64,000 nucleotides of DNA from Thermodesulfobacteriota bacterium (GCA_035559815.1 DATMAT010000023.1:124001-188000); one strand, 5' to 3'. Counted from the first letter of the stretch, positions 43,196 through 53,655 are shown. The notes: a model not told the origin generated them from the letters alone. Numbers and translations are program-made.

Positions 43196-45823
43196 ATGGA
43201 TATAAAGCAAGTAAAAGATAGCTTGAATAAAATCTTCAAAGAAAAGGATACGAGAATAGTCTTCTGGTATGACACTGAGAGGGAGTTCGAGGAAGTAATT
43301 CCTTCCCTTGAGCTTGACGGTATCGGACTAATCCGGCTTGACGAAACTTCTCCACTTGAGGTCAAAATAAAGCTTGAGCTTGAGGACAAAGAGGGGAAGT
43401 ATATTGTTTATTCTCCATCTCCGGAACCTGATCCTGAGGAGGATTGGCTCCTGGATATTCGGCTTTACAGCTATACCTTCCATGCGGATAGGGCTTCTCT
43501 TCTTCTTAACGAACTGGGTCTAAAGAATCAGACAATGCGTTCCTATTTAAAGGAAAGGCATAGTTTTTTCCGAAGCCAGGACAGGCTAAAGAAGCTTCAA
43601 AAATGGGTTACCCCTGACGACACAGAGGATGATATTGACCTTAAAATGCTTGCAGTTCTTGCCAGGTCAGATCACCCTGACTTCTTTTCAAGTTTGATGA
43701 AGCTCTTTGATAGCTTTTGCTCAGATGGGGATTTTAATCCACATGATGATTCTAAGATATGGGAAGATATCGAAAAGCACGGACTGGTACAGTCCTTCTG
43801 GAAAATTGCTGAAAGGACGTTTGGCCATGTAAATGACTCTCCCGCTATTCAGGACTTTATCATAAGGCTTATTGTCGCCGATCTTGCCAATAGTTTGAAA
43901 ACCAACTTCCCCAGCAGCCTTAAACACTTTCTCTTAGAAAACGAGTCACAGCGTTTAAACGCCTCGGTTTTTCTTTCACAATGGCGTACAAATCTAGACC
44001 ATTATCAGAGCTACAAGATAATATCCAATTATTATTCGAAGGAACTCAGGGTTGAAGATTTAATCAGGGACCTTGAGGTGGATGATTTACTCGACGTGAT
44101 GACGTTTGAAGCAGTAGAGCAAAAGATCATAAAGGATTTAAGAGACAAGATCGTTGACCTTAACCTCGGTATTTATTCCGATGAATTTAAAGAAATAATT
44201 AGGAAAAGGCTTGATGGGCAATGGGCCGGAAAAGTACTGGGAGTCACGGAAGGGACTAATCTCTATCGAAGCACATACCAGGCTCTAGAGACCGCTATCG
44301 GCCTATTGGGGTTAAGGAATAAATGCGATCCCGGATTTAGTTACCCCTCGGCTGAAGCAATGTTTCGGAGCTACACAAACGAGCTTTATCTCTTTGACCA
44401 ATTTTATAGAAAATTCCATGAATATGCAGATAAGGTCGAGCTGGGCGGCTGGGATATCTTAAAGAAACTGGATGACGCTGTAGAAGATTGCTACAACGAT
44501 TGGTTCATTTCCCATTTGGCTCTCACCTGGGGAAGTTTTATAGAAAAAGGAAGTGAGAGGGGGTTAATAAAGGAGTGGTCGCTCCCTGGTATAAAGAATC
44601 AATACAATTTCTACGAATTCTATGTTGAAAACGTCATAAAGACGACCTCCAGGAATAGAATTTTCGTGATTATAAGTGATGGTCTCAGATATGAGGCGGC
44701 GGAAGAGCTAACCCGCCTAATAAACGGAAGGTACAGGTTTAGAGCAAAGATTGATGCGATGCTGGGTGTACTGCCGAGCTATACTGGGCTGGGAATGGCC
44801 GTTCTATTACCGCATAAGACTTTAACCTATAAAGATAAAAATTCACCTGAAATTCTCGTGGATGGTCTTCCATCCAGCACACTAGAGCAGAGGAGTAAAA
44901 TCCTGGCTAGGGTTAAGGGAACTACCATTAAAGCCGAGGACCTGTTTTCGATGAACAAGGATGAAGGAAGGGAATTCGTCAAGCCTCACCAGATTATTTA
45001 CATCTATCATAATAAAATCGACGCCATCGGAGACAAAGCTTCATCGGAGTCAAATACATTTAATGCCGTGAGTGAAACCGTCGAATATCTAATTAGTTTG
45101 ACCAGTTTTATAATAAACAGTCTCAATGGCAGTTATGTGATCATAACTGCAGATCATGGGTTTCTCTATATGAACAGGACACCCAGGTCTATAGATAAAA
45201 GCGTCCTGGACAGGCAGCCGCCTGAGACATTGCTTTCTAACAACAGGTACATACTAGGGAGAAGCCTGGGAAAATCCACCAAGGTTTGGAAAGGAAGCAC
45301 GAAGGTTACTTCCGGGACGGATGATGATATGGAATTCTGGCTTCCCAAGGGAGCGAACAGGTTTAATTTTTTTGGAGGGGCCAGATATTTCCATGGTGGA
45401 GCCATGTTGCAGGAGATTGTAGTACCGGTGGTTACTGTAGAGGAGATTGAAGGTAAAGAAGCTGAGAAAACAGAGGTTAGGAAAGTAGGCGTCTCACTCC
45501 TTGGCACTCGAAAGAAATTAGTAACCAACATACACCGCTTTGAATTCATCCAGACTGATCCGGTATCTGAAAGAGTCAAACCGAGGACTCTACAGATCTC
45601 GATCCGAGATGGCGAGGAATTGATAAGCAACGAGGAAACTGTTACTTTTGATAGCATCTCTTCATCAATGGATGAGAGGAAAAAATCGGTAAAGCTGATT
45701 CTTAAGGCAGGCAGATTTGACAGCAAAAAAGAGTATTATTTGGTCTTAAGGGATGCCGAGACAAAAATCGAATATGATCGCATCCCGGTATTTATCGATT
45801 TGGCTATTAGCAAGGAATTCTAG
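43196..45823 (+). CDS. pglZ: BREX phosphatase-fold protein PglZ
   Basis: PglZ is the alkaline-phosphatase-superfamily component present in all BREX types; recent work suggests metal-dependent nuclease or phosphodiesterase activity. The 875-residue protein shows IISDGLRYEAAEEL and IITADHGFLYMN, the metal-binding segments of the fold, plus NRFNFFGGARYFHGGAMLQE near the C-terminus. ATG 43196 (MDIKQ) is preferred over the GTG at 43184. No frameshift was seen. Confidence 0.92.
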   Translation: MDIKQVKDSLNKIFKEKDTRIVFWYDTEREFEEVIPSLELDGIGLIRLDETSPLEVKIKLELEDKEGKYIVYSPSPEPDPEEDWLLDIRLYSYTFHADRASLLLNELGLKNQTMRSYLKERHSFFRSQDRLKKLQKWVTPDDTEDDIDLKMLAVLARSDHPDFFSSLMKLFDSFCSDGDFNPHDDSKIWEDIEKHGLVQSFWKIAERTFGHVNDSPAIQDFIIRLIVADLANSLKTNFPSSLKHFLLENESQRLNASVFLSQWRTNLDHYQSYKIISNYYSKELRVEDLIRDLEVDDLLDVMTFEAVEQKIIKDLRDKIVDLNLGIYSDEFKEIIRKRLDGQWAGKVLGVTEGTNLYRSTYQALETAIGLLGLRNKCDPGFSYPSAEAMFRSYTNELYLFDQFYRKFHEYADKVELGGWDILKKLDDAVEDCYNDWFISHLALTWGSFIEKGSERGLIKEWSLPGIKNQYNFYEFYVENVIKTTSRNRIFVIISDGLRYEAAEELTRLINGRYRFRAKIDAMLGVLPSYTGLGMAVLLPHKTLTYKDKNSPEILVDGLPSSTLEQRSKILARVKGTTIKAEDLFSMNKDEGREFVKPHQIIYIYHNKIDAIGDKASSESNTFNAVSETVEYLISLTSFIINSLNGSYVIITADHGFLYMNRTPRSIDKSVLDRQPPETLLSNNRYILGRSLGKSTKVWKGSTKVTSGTDDDMEFWLPKGANRFNFFGGARYFHGGAMLQEIVVPVVTVEEIEGKEAEKTEVRKVGVSLLGTRKKLVTNIHRFEFIQTDPVSERVKPRTLQISIRDGEELISNEETVTFDSISSSMDERKKSVKLILKAGRFDSKKEYYLVLRDAETKIEYDRIPVFIDLAISKEF

Positions 45824-45835
45824 GCTTGAGTAATC

Positions 45836-47869
45836 ATGGAGAACGAAGTAAGCCTCGATCAGTTACTTAACCAGCATTTTGCAGGACGCGTAGTCCGCAA
45901 AGACCTGACCAAGCTCCTCAAGGAAGGAGCGAATGTGCCTGTATATGTCCTCGAATACCTATTGGGTATGTACTGTGCATCCGACGACGAGGGTGTGATT
46001 GAGGACGGCCTTGAGACCGTAAAGCGCATCTTGGCTGAGAATTACGTACGCCCGGATGAAGCGGAAAAGGTTAAGTCCAAGATCCGGGAACTGGGAAGTT
46101 ACAAGATAATCGACAAGGTGACTGTCAAATTAAACGAGAAGAGAGACGTATATGAAGCTACCCTCTCAAACCTAGGAGTGAAGGCAATTGATATATCCAG
46201 CGAGATAGTGAAGAAATACGAAAAGCTTCTTGTAGGCGGCATCTGGTGTATTATAAGCCTCAAGTATTTCTATGACGAGGGCTCTAAGAGTTCCCCTTTC
46301 ATTATCGATCAGCTAAATCCGATACAAATGCCTAACCTGGATATGGACGTTGTATTCGAGGGACGGAAGGCTTTCACGGAAGCTCAGTGGATTGATGTGC
46401 TATTGAGGTCCACAGGCCTTGAACCGACCATGTTTGAGGATCGGGTAAAATGGCATTTTCTTGCCAGGTTAATCCCGCTCGTCGAGAACAACTACAACAT
46501 TTGTGAGCTCGGTCCCAGGGGAACGGGTAAAAGCCATATATATAAAGAGATCAGTCCTAACTCGATACTGGTCTCTGGCGGACATACGACAGTAGCCAAT
46601 CTATTCTACAACATGAGCACGCGGAAGGTTGGGCTGGTGGGGTTATGGGATGTAGTGGCCTTTGATGAGGTAGCCGGAATAAAATTTCCTGACGATGACG
46701 GTGTCCAGATTATGAAGGATTTCATGGCTTCGGGCTCCTTCTCCAGAGGCCGTGAGCTTATAAACGCCAATGCCTCGATGGTCTTTGTCGGAAATCTAAA
46801 CCAGAGTGTTGATACCCTGGTTAAGACCGGACATTTATTTGCTCCATTTCCGGAGGCAATGATTGATTCGGCGTTTTTTGACCGCATGCATGCCTATCTG
46901 CCCGGATGGGAGATTCCCAAAATGCGTCCTGAGTATTTTACCAATCAGTATGGATTGATAGTGGATTATCTTGCCGAATTTCTCCGGGAGATGCGTAAGT
47001 GGAATTATTCGGATGCTATCGATAAACATTTTAAACTCGGGAATAACCTTAACCAAAGGGATGTTATTGCGGTAAGGAAGACAGTCTCCGGGCTATTAAA
47101 ATTACTATACCCGCAGGGGGATTTCGGCAAGGAGGCAGTGGAACGCTGTCTTATATATGCACTTGAGTCTAGAAGGCGGGTTAAAGAACAGCTAAAGAAG
47201 ATAGGCGGTATGGAGTTCTACGATGTGCATTTCAGTTACATCGACAATGAATCCCTGGAAGAAAAATTCGTAAGCGTTCTTGAGCAGGGCGGGGGATCAC
47301 TTATTCCCGAAGGTCCTCCGAAACCCGGAACTTTGTATACGGTAGCCCTTGGTGCTCATGGTCTACTCGGCCTTTATAGACTTGAGCTTCAGGTCGTGGG
47401 AGGAAGCGGGAAACTCTCAATTTCGGGAGTGAGCTCAAGTTCGCAGGCCAGGGAAGCGATCAAGGTTGGTTATGATTACTTTAAAGCCAATATGTCAAAG
47501 GTCAGCGTTTCATACAAGGCTGGCGATCATGACTATCATTTACACATTGTGGAACTGCACAATACCGGTCCTACTAATGTTTTGACCTTGGCTAGTTTTG
47601 TGGCTTTATGTTCCGCACTGATGGGAAGGCCAGTTCAAAGTCAGATGGTCATACTGGGAAGCATGAGCCTGGGTGGTAACATTGTTCCTGCCGAGAATCT
47701 GGCGGAGTGCCTCCAGGTAGCTTTTGACTGTGGTGCGAAACGTATCTTAATTCCGATGAGCAGCGTGAAGGATATCCCTACTATCCCCGGGGAGCTTTTT
47801 ACCAAATTCCAAACCAGCTTTTACGCCGATCCAATTGATGCGGTATTTAAGGCCTTGGGGGTGGAGTGA
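45836..47869 (+). CDS. brxL: BREX Lon-like ATPase/protease BrxL
   Basis: BrxL (677 residues) completes type 1 BREX. It combines an AAA+ ATPase (Walker A CELGPRGTGKSHIYKEI; Walker B VVAFDEVAGIKFPDDDG) with a Lon-like protease domain carrying the Ser in LGSMSLGGNIVPAE and the Lys in CGAKRILIPMSS. It binds DNA as a barrel-shaped oligomer in studied systems. It starts 12 bases after pglZ and ends the BREX operon. Confidence 0.92.
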   Translation: MENEVSLDQLLNQHFAGRVVRKDLTKLLKEGANVPVYVLEYLLGMYCASDDEGVIEDGLETVKRILAENYVRPDEAEKVKSKIRELGSYKIIDKVTVKLNEKRDVYEATLSNLGVKAIDISSEIVKKYEKLLVGGIWCIISLKYFYDEGSKSSPFIIDQLNPIQMPNLDMDVVFEGRKAFTEAQWIDVLLRSTGLEPTMFEDRVKWHFLARLIPLVENNYNICELGPRGTGKSHIYKEISPNSILVSGGHTTVANLFYNMSTRKVGLVGLWDVVAFDEVAGIKFPDDDGVQIMKDFMASGSFSRGRELINANASMVFVGNLNQSVDTLVKTGHLFAPFPEAMIDSAFFDRMHAYLPGWEIPKMRPEYFTNQYGLIVDYLAEFLREMRKWNYSDAIDKHFKLGNNLNQRDVIAVRKTVSGLLKLLYPQGDFGKEAVERCLIYALESRRRVKEQLKKIGGMEFYDVHFSYIDNESLEEKFVSVLEQGGGSLIPEGPPKPGTLYTVALGAHGLLGLYRLELQVVGGSGKLSISGVSSSSQAREAIKVGYDYFKANMSKVSVSYKAGDHDYHLHIVELHNTGPTNVLTLASFVALCSALMGRPVQSQMVILGSMSLGGNIVPAENLAECLQVAFDCGAKRILIPMSSVKDIPTIPGELFTKFQTSFYADPIDAVFKALGVE

Positions 47870-48061
47870 TATTTTGAATTTTGTTTCTAAGACTTGGACA
47901 TTTTAGGCATAATGAAATACGAAAGAAATCTATAATACTATAATCCATTTGGAGACAATAAAATAGATCAATCTAATTTGCTAGTTAAGGTAAATCCAAG
48001 AAATTAATACAGATTTTAGTTGTTTTCTCCTTTTCCCTTGACTGGAAGTGTCTCCAATTCT

Positions 48062-48877
48062 TTATTTATTGCTTTTCCTATATTTTTTGCCTAATTTTGA
48101 TAAGTCTTTGTTCAGAGTTTCGAAAGCAGATGAAATTTTTACTTTAACCTTTGTTTTTTTATCAAAAAGCTTAAATGTTTTCTCAACATACTCTGCGGCT
48201 CGATATAAGTAATCAAAATCAGGAGCTAGATCAGGTACAATAGGAATTCTATGATAACGATGTAATGGGTTTGAACAATTTTTCAAGTTGTATTTACAGA
48301 CATGGTTCCACATACTATGGGTACAAGAACTAAAAGGTGTAAAAGCAAAATCGTAAATGTCCTTACAGTTAGCTTCTTCTGCCATTTTTCTAGTATCAAT
48401 CCCCGCCCAGCCACCTACATCCACTTCTGTAAGGAAAGTAAATCTTTGAGAATTAATCCATTCCTCTATACTTACTAACAACTGATGTTTTTCAACATCT
48501 TCTCCTAAGCTCTTAAGGTGAGCTTTATAATGCTCAAGCATTAATTTTTCCCTTCCTAAACCATATAAAATAAACTTTCTTGCTCTGTCGATTGGTTCCT
48601 CAAAAATCCATGCAAGATTAATATATGTGTCTACCATTGTACGAAGTATAATCGGGGCCAAATGTGCATTCCAGGTTGAAGGTGCGTTAGCCAAATTAGA
48701 TGCTAAACTTACCTGTCTTGCCATGAGAGCACCTATTACCTCATACTTTTCCATTTGTGAAAAATCCAAAGCCCATCCTTTGTATCTTTGAAGTAATTCA
48801 GTACGAATCGTTTTGACATACTTGTTCATCATATTAGAAATTTCCTTGGAAAAGGAGCTTGTATTTCTCTTTTTCAT
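48062..48877 (-). CDS. DUF5677-like hypothetical protein
   Basis: A 271-residue largely helical protein. The segment APIILRTMVDTYINLAWIF and the following RARKFILYGLGREKL resemble DUF5677-type proteins found beside defence genes. The start at 48877 (MKKRNTSS) lies 4 bases past the stop of the gene before it; the longer reading from 49042 runs inside that gene. The two probably form a two-gene operon on the minus strand. No catalytic residues are recognised. Confidence 0.6.
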   Translation of the reverse strand: MKKRNTSSFSKEISNMMNKYVKTIRTELLQRYKGWALDFSQMEKYEVIGALMARQVSLASNLANAPSTWNAHLAPIILRTMVDTYINLAWIFEEPIDRARKFILYGLGREKLMLEHYKAHLKSLGEDVEKHQLLVSIEEWINSQRFTFLTEVDVGGWAGIDTRKMAEEANCKDIYDFAFTPFSSCTHSMWNHVCKYNLKNCSNPLHRYHRIPIVPDLAPDFDYLYRAAEYVEKTFKLFDKKTKVKVKISSAFETLNKDLSKLGKKYRKSNK

Positions 48878-48881
48878 CTTT

Positions 48882-49646
48882 TCACTCGTAGTCACAAGAC
48901 TCAAGTTCGAGTCCTCTATTCCAAAAATAGGTCGACCAAGGTGAAGATTTTTTATTTTGTTCAAATCCAAAGAAAGCAGTAGTTGTTGCTCTGACGCTTG
49001 CAGCAATCCTAATTGATTCTTCGGTTTCTGGATAGTCGGCAACCGCTGGGAAATTAGCTAGTGAGGTTTTACTATCTAAGACCAACATTTCGGTACAGAA
49101 GGCAATATAGACTGCGTTGGCCTGTATACGTGTTGAAGGGATTCCAGTCCTATCAAACATTCTAGATAAAAGGAGTTTAAATTTCCCCAAAATTTCGCGG
49201 GGTTTCTTAGTTCTAGGGAGCCTATCTCCGAAAAGGAAATCTAAGGGGCATTTGGGATAGAAAGCTCCAAGAGGAAAGAGCGCCTTTTGTAATAGCTCTA
49301 ATTCATTTGATGACCTCAGAAAGGTTATGATTTTATTTCTCTGATTTTTCTTTAATATACTATATGAACTGGTTGACGCAAACCAAATTTTATTAGGTTG
49401 ATCATTTACAGTCGCTGCTGCTTTCGCTAATGACAAAGCTAAGGCTGCACCAGTTTTATAATCATAAAACTCATTCAATAAACCTAACCACAATAATTCC
49501 GGTAGAATGTAATCTAACCACACTACTTCTTCTAAATTACTTACTTTTTGCAAAAACGGAGGTATAAACCTTTTTCCCACCCTTTGGTGGTCAGATAGAA
49601 TTCGTTTTATTTTCTCGGTTTTATTTCCAAAATTCTTTTTGCCCAT
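48882..49646 (-). CDS. Hypothetical protein, partner of the DUF5677-like gene
   Basis: A 254-residue protein with a basic N-terminus (NKTEKIKRILSDHQRVGKRF), a mostly helical body and no membrane segment, and no motif I recognise. Its stop is 4 bases from the start of the DUF5677-like gene, so the pair is likely translated together. Pairs of this type often accompany BREX or restriction loci; the function is unknown. Confidence 0.55.
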   Translation of the reverse strand: MGKKNFGNKTEKIKRILSDHQRVGKRFIPPFLQKVSNLEEVVWLDYILPELLWLGLLNEFYDYKTGAALALSLAKAAATVNDQPNKIWFASTSSYSILKKNQRNKIITFLRSSNELELLQKALFPLGAFYPKCPLDFLFGDRLPRTKKPREILGKFKLLLSRMFDRTGIPSTRIQANAVYIAFCTEMLVLDSKTSLANFPAVADYPETEESIRIAASVRATTTAFFGFEQNKKSSPWSTYFWNRGLELESCDYE

Positions 49647-49965
49647 CGGGAAATTGGTTGTTCATTAGGTTAAAAACAAATTTAATACACAGATTATTAT
49701 TGCTCTACTAGTAAGTCAAGCCAAGAAAGATAGTTAAACAAAACAGGAACTTAGAGAAAAGACGGGCTGGCCTCAATATTTAACCTGAGGGGAGTGGGAG
49801 TGTAAAAAATTGATATTTCTTCCTCCACATACTTTTGATGATTGCCTAGTAAATAAAGATTATCTTAACCAGCTGTCTCAAATTTTGCGTTTATCAGAAA
49901 GTGTTTCTTAATAGCCCAGTGCCGTGTGTACCACCATGAGTTAAGCGGTACGGCAATTTACTAAA
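49647..49965. other. Intergenic region
   Basis: No gene seen. It should carry the promoter of the minus-strand pair ending at 48062, in the AT-rich part near 49660-49700, and the 3' end signals of the Ntn-hydrolase gene. No clear terminator hairpin was found. Confidence 0.3.
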
Positions 49966-50868
49966 TTAGCCTAAGAAAAAGAACTTAAGGCCTTTTAAGA
50001 TCCATCCCGCACAGACTCCAGCAGGCCCATGGTAGACCCCTCTTGCCGAAGGATGCGGACTGTAAATATACTGCGGTCCTAAAGGACGTTCGCGAGGTGC
50101 AACAAAATCGGTGAGTTCGCTTGCATTACTTAGAGGAATGGGCACGGAGCCGTAGGAGGGATTACCTGGTGTCAAGCCATCACGTGTGAGAATCGTTACC
50201 ATTATATTTAAACCCACAGTCTGATCCAGATGGCTTACGTCACGGACAGCACGCGTTAGTATACGGCCTATGGCATGAGGGCCGCATCTATGATCAAAGC
50301 ATTGTCGCAAAGAGCGCAATAGGCTTCGTTCAATCTGGCTGGGAACGAGGGCACCGGCAGTTCTAAGAACAAATGGTTGGTTAATTCTTCTGTAGACCGC
50401 AAGCGAAAAGTGCTGTGAGGCCGAGGCAAGCCATGTTCCGTCACTACCCAAGAAATTTGATACTACAGCGTAGAAAGACTCTATTTCGGGTGTGGGTTGT
50501 TTTTTTCGGTCTTCGACAAACCTGGTAAATCCGACTATGACGAAAGCAATTCTCTTCAAGGCCCCTTCAGTTTCAGGAGCAGTCCAGGGCCAGTTTATAC
50601 GACGCATGGCATTAGTGGCATCTGTTTGAAGCTTTTTCACACCATTCCACAGTGACTCCGTACCCGACAGACATTCGAGTACCCACTCATCGGTCGGCTG
50701 ACCTCCTATACGTGCCAGACCTGTATATGCGATTGCAGACTGGCCACAGAAGAAGATAGCCTTGTTAGCATCATCCTCGATGACTTGGCCAGTGGGAAAT
50801 GACGTCAGCCGACGGTCTGACGCTTGAACCACAAAGTCTCGTGCGATAACACTTAGGATCAAAGTCAT
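49966..50868 (-). CDS. Proteasome-beta-like Ntn hydrolase
   Basis: Starting at 50868 the product (300 residues) opens MTLILSVIARDFVVQASDRR. If Met is removed, Thr becomes residue 1, Asp falls at 17 and Arg at 19, as in proteasome beta subunits, with Lys35 (DDANKAIFF) near the usual Lys33. The next strands (AIAYTGLARIGG) also fit the 20S/HslV-like Ntn fold. The C-terminal half is extra and unrecognised. The upstream 34 residues of the longer frame look spurious and would bury the Thr. A free-standing protease or amidase in a defence island is the likely reading. Confidence 0.65.
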   Translation of the reverse strand: MTLILSVIARDFVVQASDRRLTSFPTGQVIEDDANKAIFFCGQSAIAYTGLARIGGQPTDEWVLECLSGTESLWNGVKKLQTDATNAMRRINWPWTAPETEGALKRIAFVIVGFTRFVEDRKKQPTPEIESFYAVVSNFLGSDGTWLASASQHFSLAVYRRINQPFVLRTAGALVPSQIERSLLRSLRQCFDHRCGPHAIGRILTRAVRDVSHLDQTVGLNIMVTILTRDGLTPGNPSYGSVPIPLSNASELTDFVAPRERPLGPQYIYSPHPSARGVYHGPAGVCAGWILKGLKFFFLG

Positions 50869-51552
50869 TGACTGACCCGGAGTTCGGAAACTACATCTAT
50901 AAAGATGAGGGATGGTATGAGGGTCTGACGGATCACACAAAGAATTACCTCGTGGCACTTGGTTCGACACATCTCTCTTACCTTCCTATGATGACAATTT
51001 AGACACACTTTCCATCCAAGGAGCTGTCCAGGTCTAATGGCGCAGATCTAGTTACTGCAGGTTGTCAGTTCTGTCTGCCTATTACCGATAAATAGAGCTT
51101 TCTTGCACAATGGGAGATGCAAGTCCAATTCGACATCTTTTCAGGCAATTTTTCAAGTCATACTATTTTACTATAAAATTGCTTTAGCCATACCTACAAA
51201 TGCACAATTGTTTGTTGGGCTTCTACCAAATGCTTTTATATCAAATCCGACAGTTTATTAGGTACGCTCTTGGCACTAATGGGGGCACGCCTTGATTGTG
51301 AATTCAGGCTTGAAGAATAGAGGAATGCACGCCTTTTTCGCTGAAGAACGCTTTATCGTGTGGTTTTACCTTCCAGTAGGCAAGGAGTTTATTTTTGGGC
51401 AGTTTTCTATTTCCTCATCTTGACCCGAAATTAGGTTTTTTGTATTCTGAGTAATAATTAGATTAAGCAATGATTTGCAGAATACTATCCTTTTTCGGAT
51501 AATATGCTGCATTTTTGCAGGTTAATTATTAATAGCTAGTGATAGCAAATAC
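50869..51552. other. Intergenic region with degenerate repeat
   Basis: No gene seen. A stretch at about 51296-51390 (GAATTCAGGCTTGAAGAATA and on through CACGCCTTTTTCG..AACGCTTTATCGTG) resembles, loosely, 56352-56440 at the other side of the region. This may be a diverged copy of a transposable or recombination remnant. Confidence 0.3.
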
Positions 51553-52191
51553 ATGACCATTTCGATAGAAGAAGATGTAAAGAACCAGTACGCTAAGTTC
51601 TTCGAGAAAGGTGATTGGCATATTTTTAAAAGAGCTGCCGAATATTATCTTGAAAATGCTGCGAGGGTTTCGACGAGTGATATCAGGTATGAAGCGAAGG
51701 CTCTCAAACTATTGAGAAGAAACATTCAAAAAAGACTCTATATCGGCATAGCTTGTGAGTTGTTATTGAAGTCACTATATCTGAAAAACGGATACTGTAT
51801 TAATAAACTGAAAAGAAATCGAAAGATTGCTGAGCGATATCCGTATCGATTTTCTCAAATTAACCAAGATGACTTTGATGTAACTGAGACTTTTCTATTT
51901 AATAAGTTAATGGAAGGCCTGTATGAGATTATTGATTTTGGACCGAACAAATTAACTGTAGATAAAGGTTTTAGGATTGCCAAAGTATTCAGAAACAAAG
52001 AAGGACATGTAGTCGTATTATGGCATGATTATGAGCCACAGAATTATCGTGATATTGAGGCAGCTCTTGCCGGGTTCTATAAAGTGGTGTTTTCTGAAGA
52101 CTTGAGAGTTAGGTTCTCCGTACGTGAAGGCGAAAAGGCAGAGTTTAAAATTAGCAAAATCGCTGACAAAGAGCTGAAGAAGGGCACGTAG
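51553..52191 (+). CDS. HEPN-like putative RNase
   Basis: A 212-residue helical protein. LYIGIACELLLKSLYLKNGY is the typical first helix of a HEPN fold, and KVFRNKEGHVVVLW carries an R-x4-H motif (Arg-Asn-x-x-x-His), the RNase signature of toxin-type HEPN proteins. No nucleotidyltransferase antitoxin lies beside it. It could be a stand-alone abortive-infection toxin. The start at 51553 has no strong ribosome binding site. Confidence 0.55.
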   Translation: MTISIEEDVKNQYAKFFEKGDWHIFKRAAEYYLENAARVSTSDIRYEAKALKLLRRNIQKRLYIGIACELLLKSLYLKNGYCINKLKRNRKIAERYPYRFSQINQDDFDVTETFLFNKLMEGLYEIIDFGPNKLTVDKGFRIAKVFRNKEGHVVVLWHDYEPQNYRDIEAALAGFYKVVFSEDLRVRFSVREGEKAEFKISKIADKELKKGT

Positions 52192-52207
52192 GTAAGAAAA
52201 AAGACGG

Positions 52208-52276
52208 AGTCATGTCTACAAAGGGCTGTTACCCAAATGAATTTTATTTCCAATTTCTCAATTAGTTTCTGAAGCT
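52208..52276. repeat. Direct repeat A, left copy
   Basis: About 69 bases centred on CCCAAATGAATTTTATTTCC and ending AATTAGTTTCTGAAGCT. It is nearly the same as 56265-56332 in the same orientation (roughly 85% identical by eye). The two copies bracket the pentapeptide, coiled-coil, HEPN and small hypothetical genes. Confidence 0.75.
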
Positions 52277-52400
52277 CAACGAGGTCTGCAGAAAAATGTG
52301 AGAACTGACTTCAAGAATTGTGTACCATATCAGATTTAGATCCTCAAATCCTGTTACTAGTGCTTTTGCCGGACAATCAGAAAGACGAACAGATTAGCCA

Positions 52401-53655
52401 ATGAAAAGGTCATTTACCTTAGAACAGTTATTACCTATCATCTTAATTTCATTTTTTATATTCTTAGTGTTCGTATTTTTATTGTGGAAAATTCCAGAAT
52501 TGCAGTTAACTTCTTTAAAAGCCACCATTGGGATAGAAAAAACTATTGAGCTTGAAAACGAACTCAGAAAAACATGGGCACAAATCTTGGGTGGGGCTTT
52601 TATCCTCATTGGATTATTTCTAACAGGGTTAACCGTATGGTCCCGATGGAAAACCTTAGAAGTTGCTGAAGAAGGTCAAATAACAGAGCGCTTCACTCGA
52701 GCAATTGATCAACTAGGAAGTGATAAACTAGAAATACGTCTAGGTGGAATTTATGCCCTAGAGCGGATTGCGAGGGATTCAGAAAAAGATCATTGGCCAA
52801 TTTTGGAAGTCTTATCCGCCTATGTTCGGGAAAATGCACCTGGATCATCAAAAGAGGGGTCTACGAAAAACGAAATACCGAAAGAATTTAAATCACCAGC
52901 TAAATCATCCGACGATTTTCTGACTGAACTTGCTCAAAGACCAAACCCCAAAACCGACATTCAGGCAATACTTACTGTTATAGGGCGGTGCAAGTCGTCC
53001 TTCGGAGGAGTAGATAGAGGAATTGATCTAATACGTACAAATCTTGGAGGAGCAAATCTCAGAGGTTAATTTAAGAAAAACAAGCCTATGGGACTGCAAT
53101 CTAGAGCACGCCGATCTAACTAAAGCCGATTTAGAAGCATCAAACCTTTTTGGTACTAACTTGGAGGGAGCTTCCTTAATTGATGCAAACCTTAAGCATG
53201 TTATATTTAGCAAGGCCAACCTCAAAAAAGCAAAACTTATAGACGTCAATCTTGAAAGTGCTAACCTTAATTCGGCTATTCTGAAAGAGGCGATTCTTTC
53301 GCGTGTAAATCTAGAGAATGCACAGGTTAATCATGCTAACTTTGAAGGAGCATCCCTTAAAGGAGCTAACCTTCATAATGCTGGGGCTTGGGGAGCCGTA
53401 TTTAGGAAAGCCTATTTAAAAGACGCAAATCTAGAGGGAGCAAATTTTCAAGAAGCTCATCTTGAAGAGGTAAATCTTATTAATGCAAACTTGAAAGGAA
53501 CATACTTGCGTTTTGCTCATCTAGAAGGGGCAAACCTTAAGGAGGCAAAAGGACTTACCCATGAACAGCTCGAACACACATTCATGGACAGAGACACTCA
53601 ACTCCCTGACTATCTGATTGCTCAAGCTGATACAACGGATAAGTCCGCTAAATGA
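52401..53655 (+). pseudogene. Frameshifted membrane pentapeptide-repeat protein
   Basis: The first frame (52401-53069) has two transmembrane helices (about residues 8-28, 61-80) and a helical linker, and ends in TNLGGANLRG, just as pentapeptide repeats begin. The second frame (to 53655) continues with about 25 A(D/N)LxX repeats. Pentapeptide register is kept if AGAGGTTAAT originally read AGAGGNNGTTAAT-like, i.e. two bases are missing near 53066. One protein of about 415 residues is therefore split by a 2-base deletion, or by a sequencing error. Intact relatives are membrane-bound pentapeptide proteins of unknown role, common in defence islands. Confidence 0.72.

Noticed and set aside
51296-51390. 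Integron attC or CRISPR-like unit
   Set aside because: Only a loose similarity to 56352-56440 is seen, without attC core sites or regular spacing.
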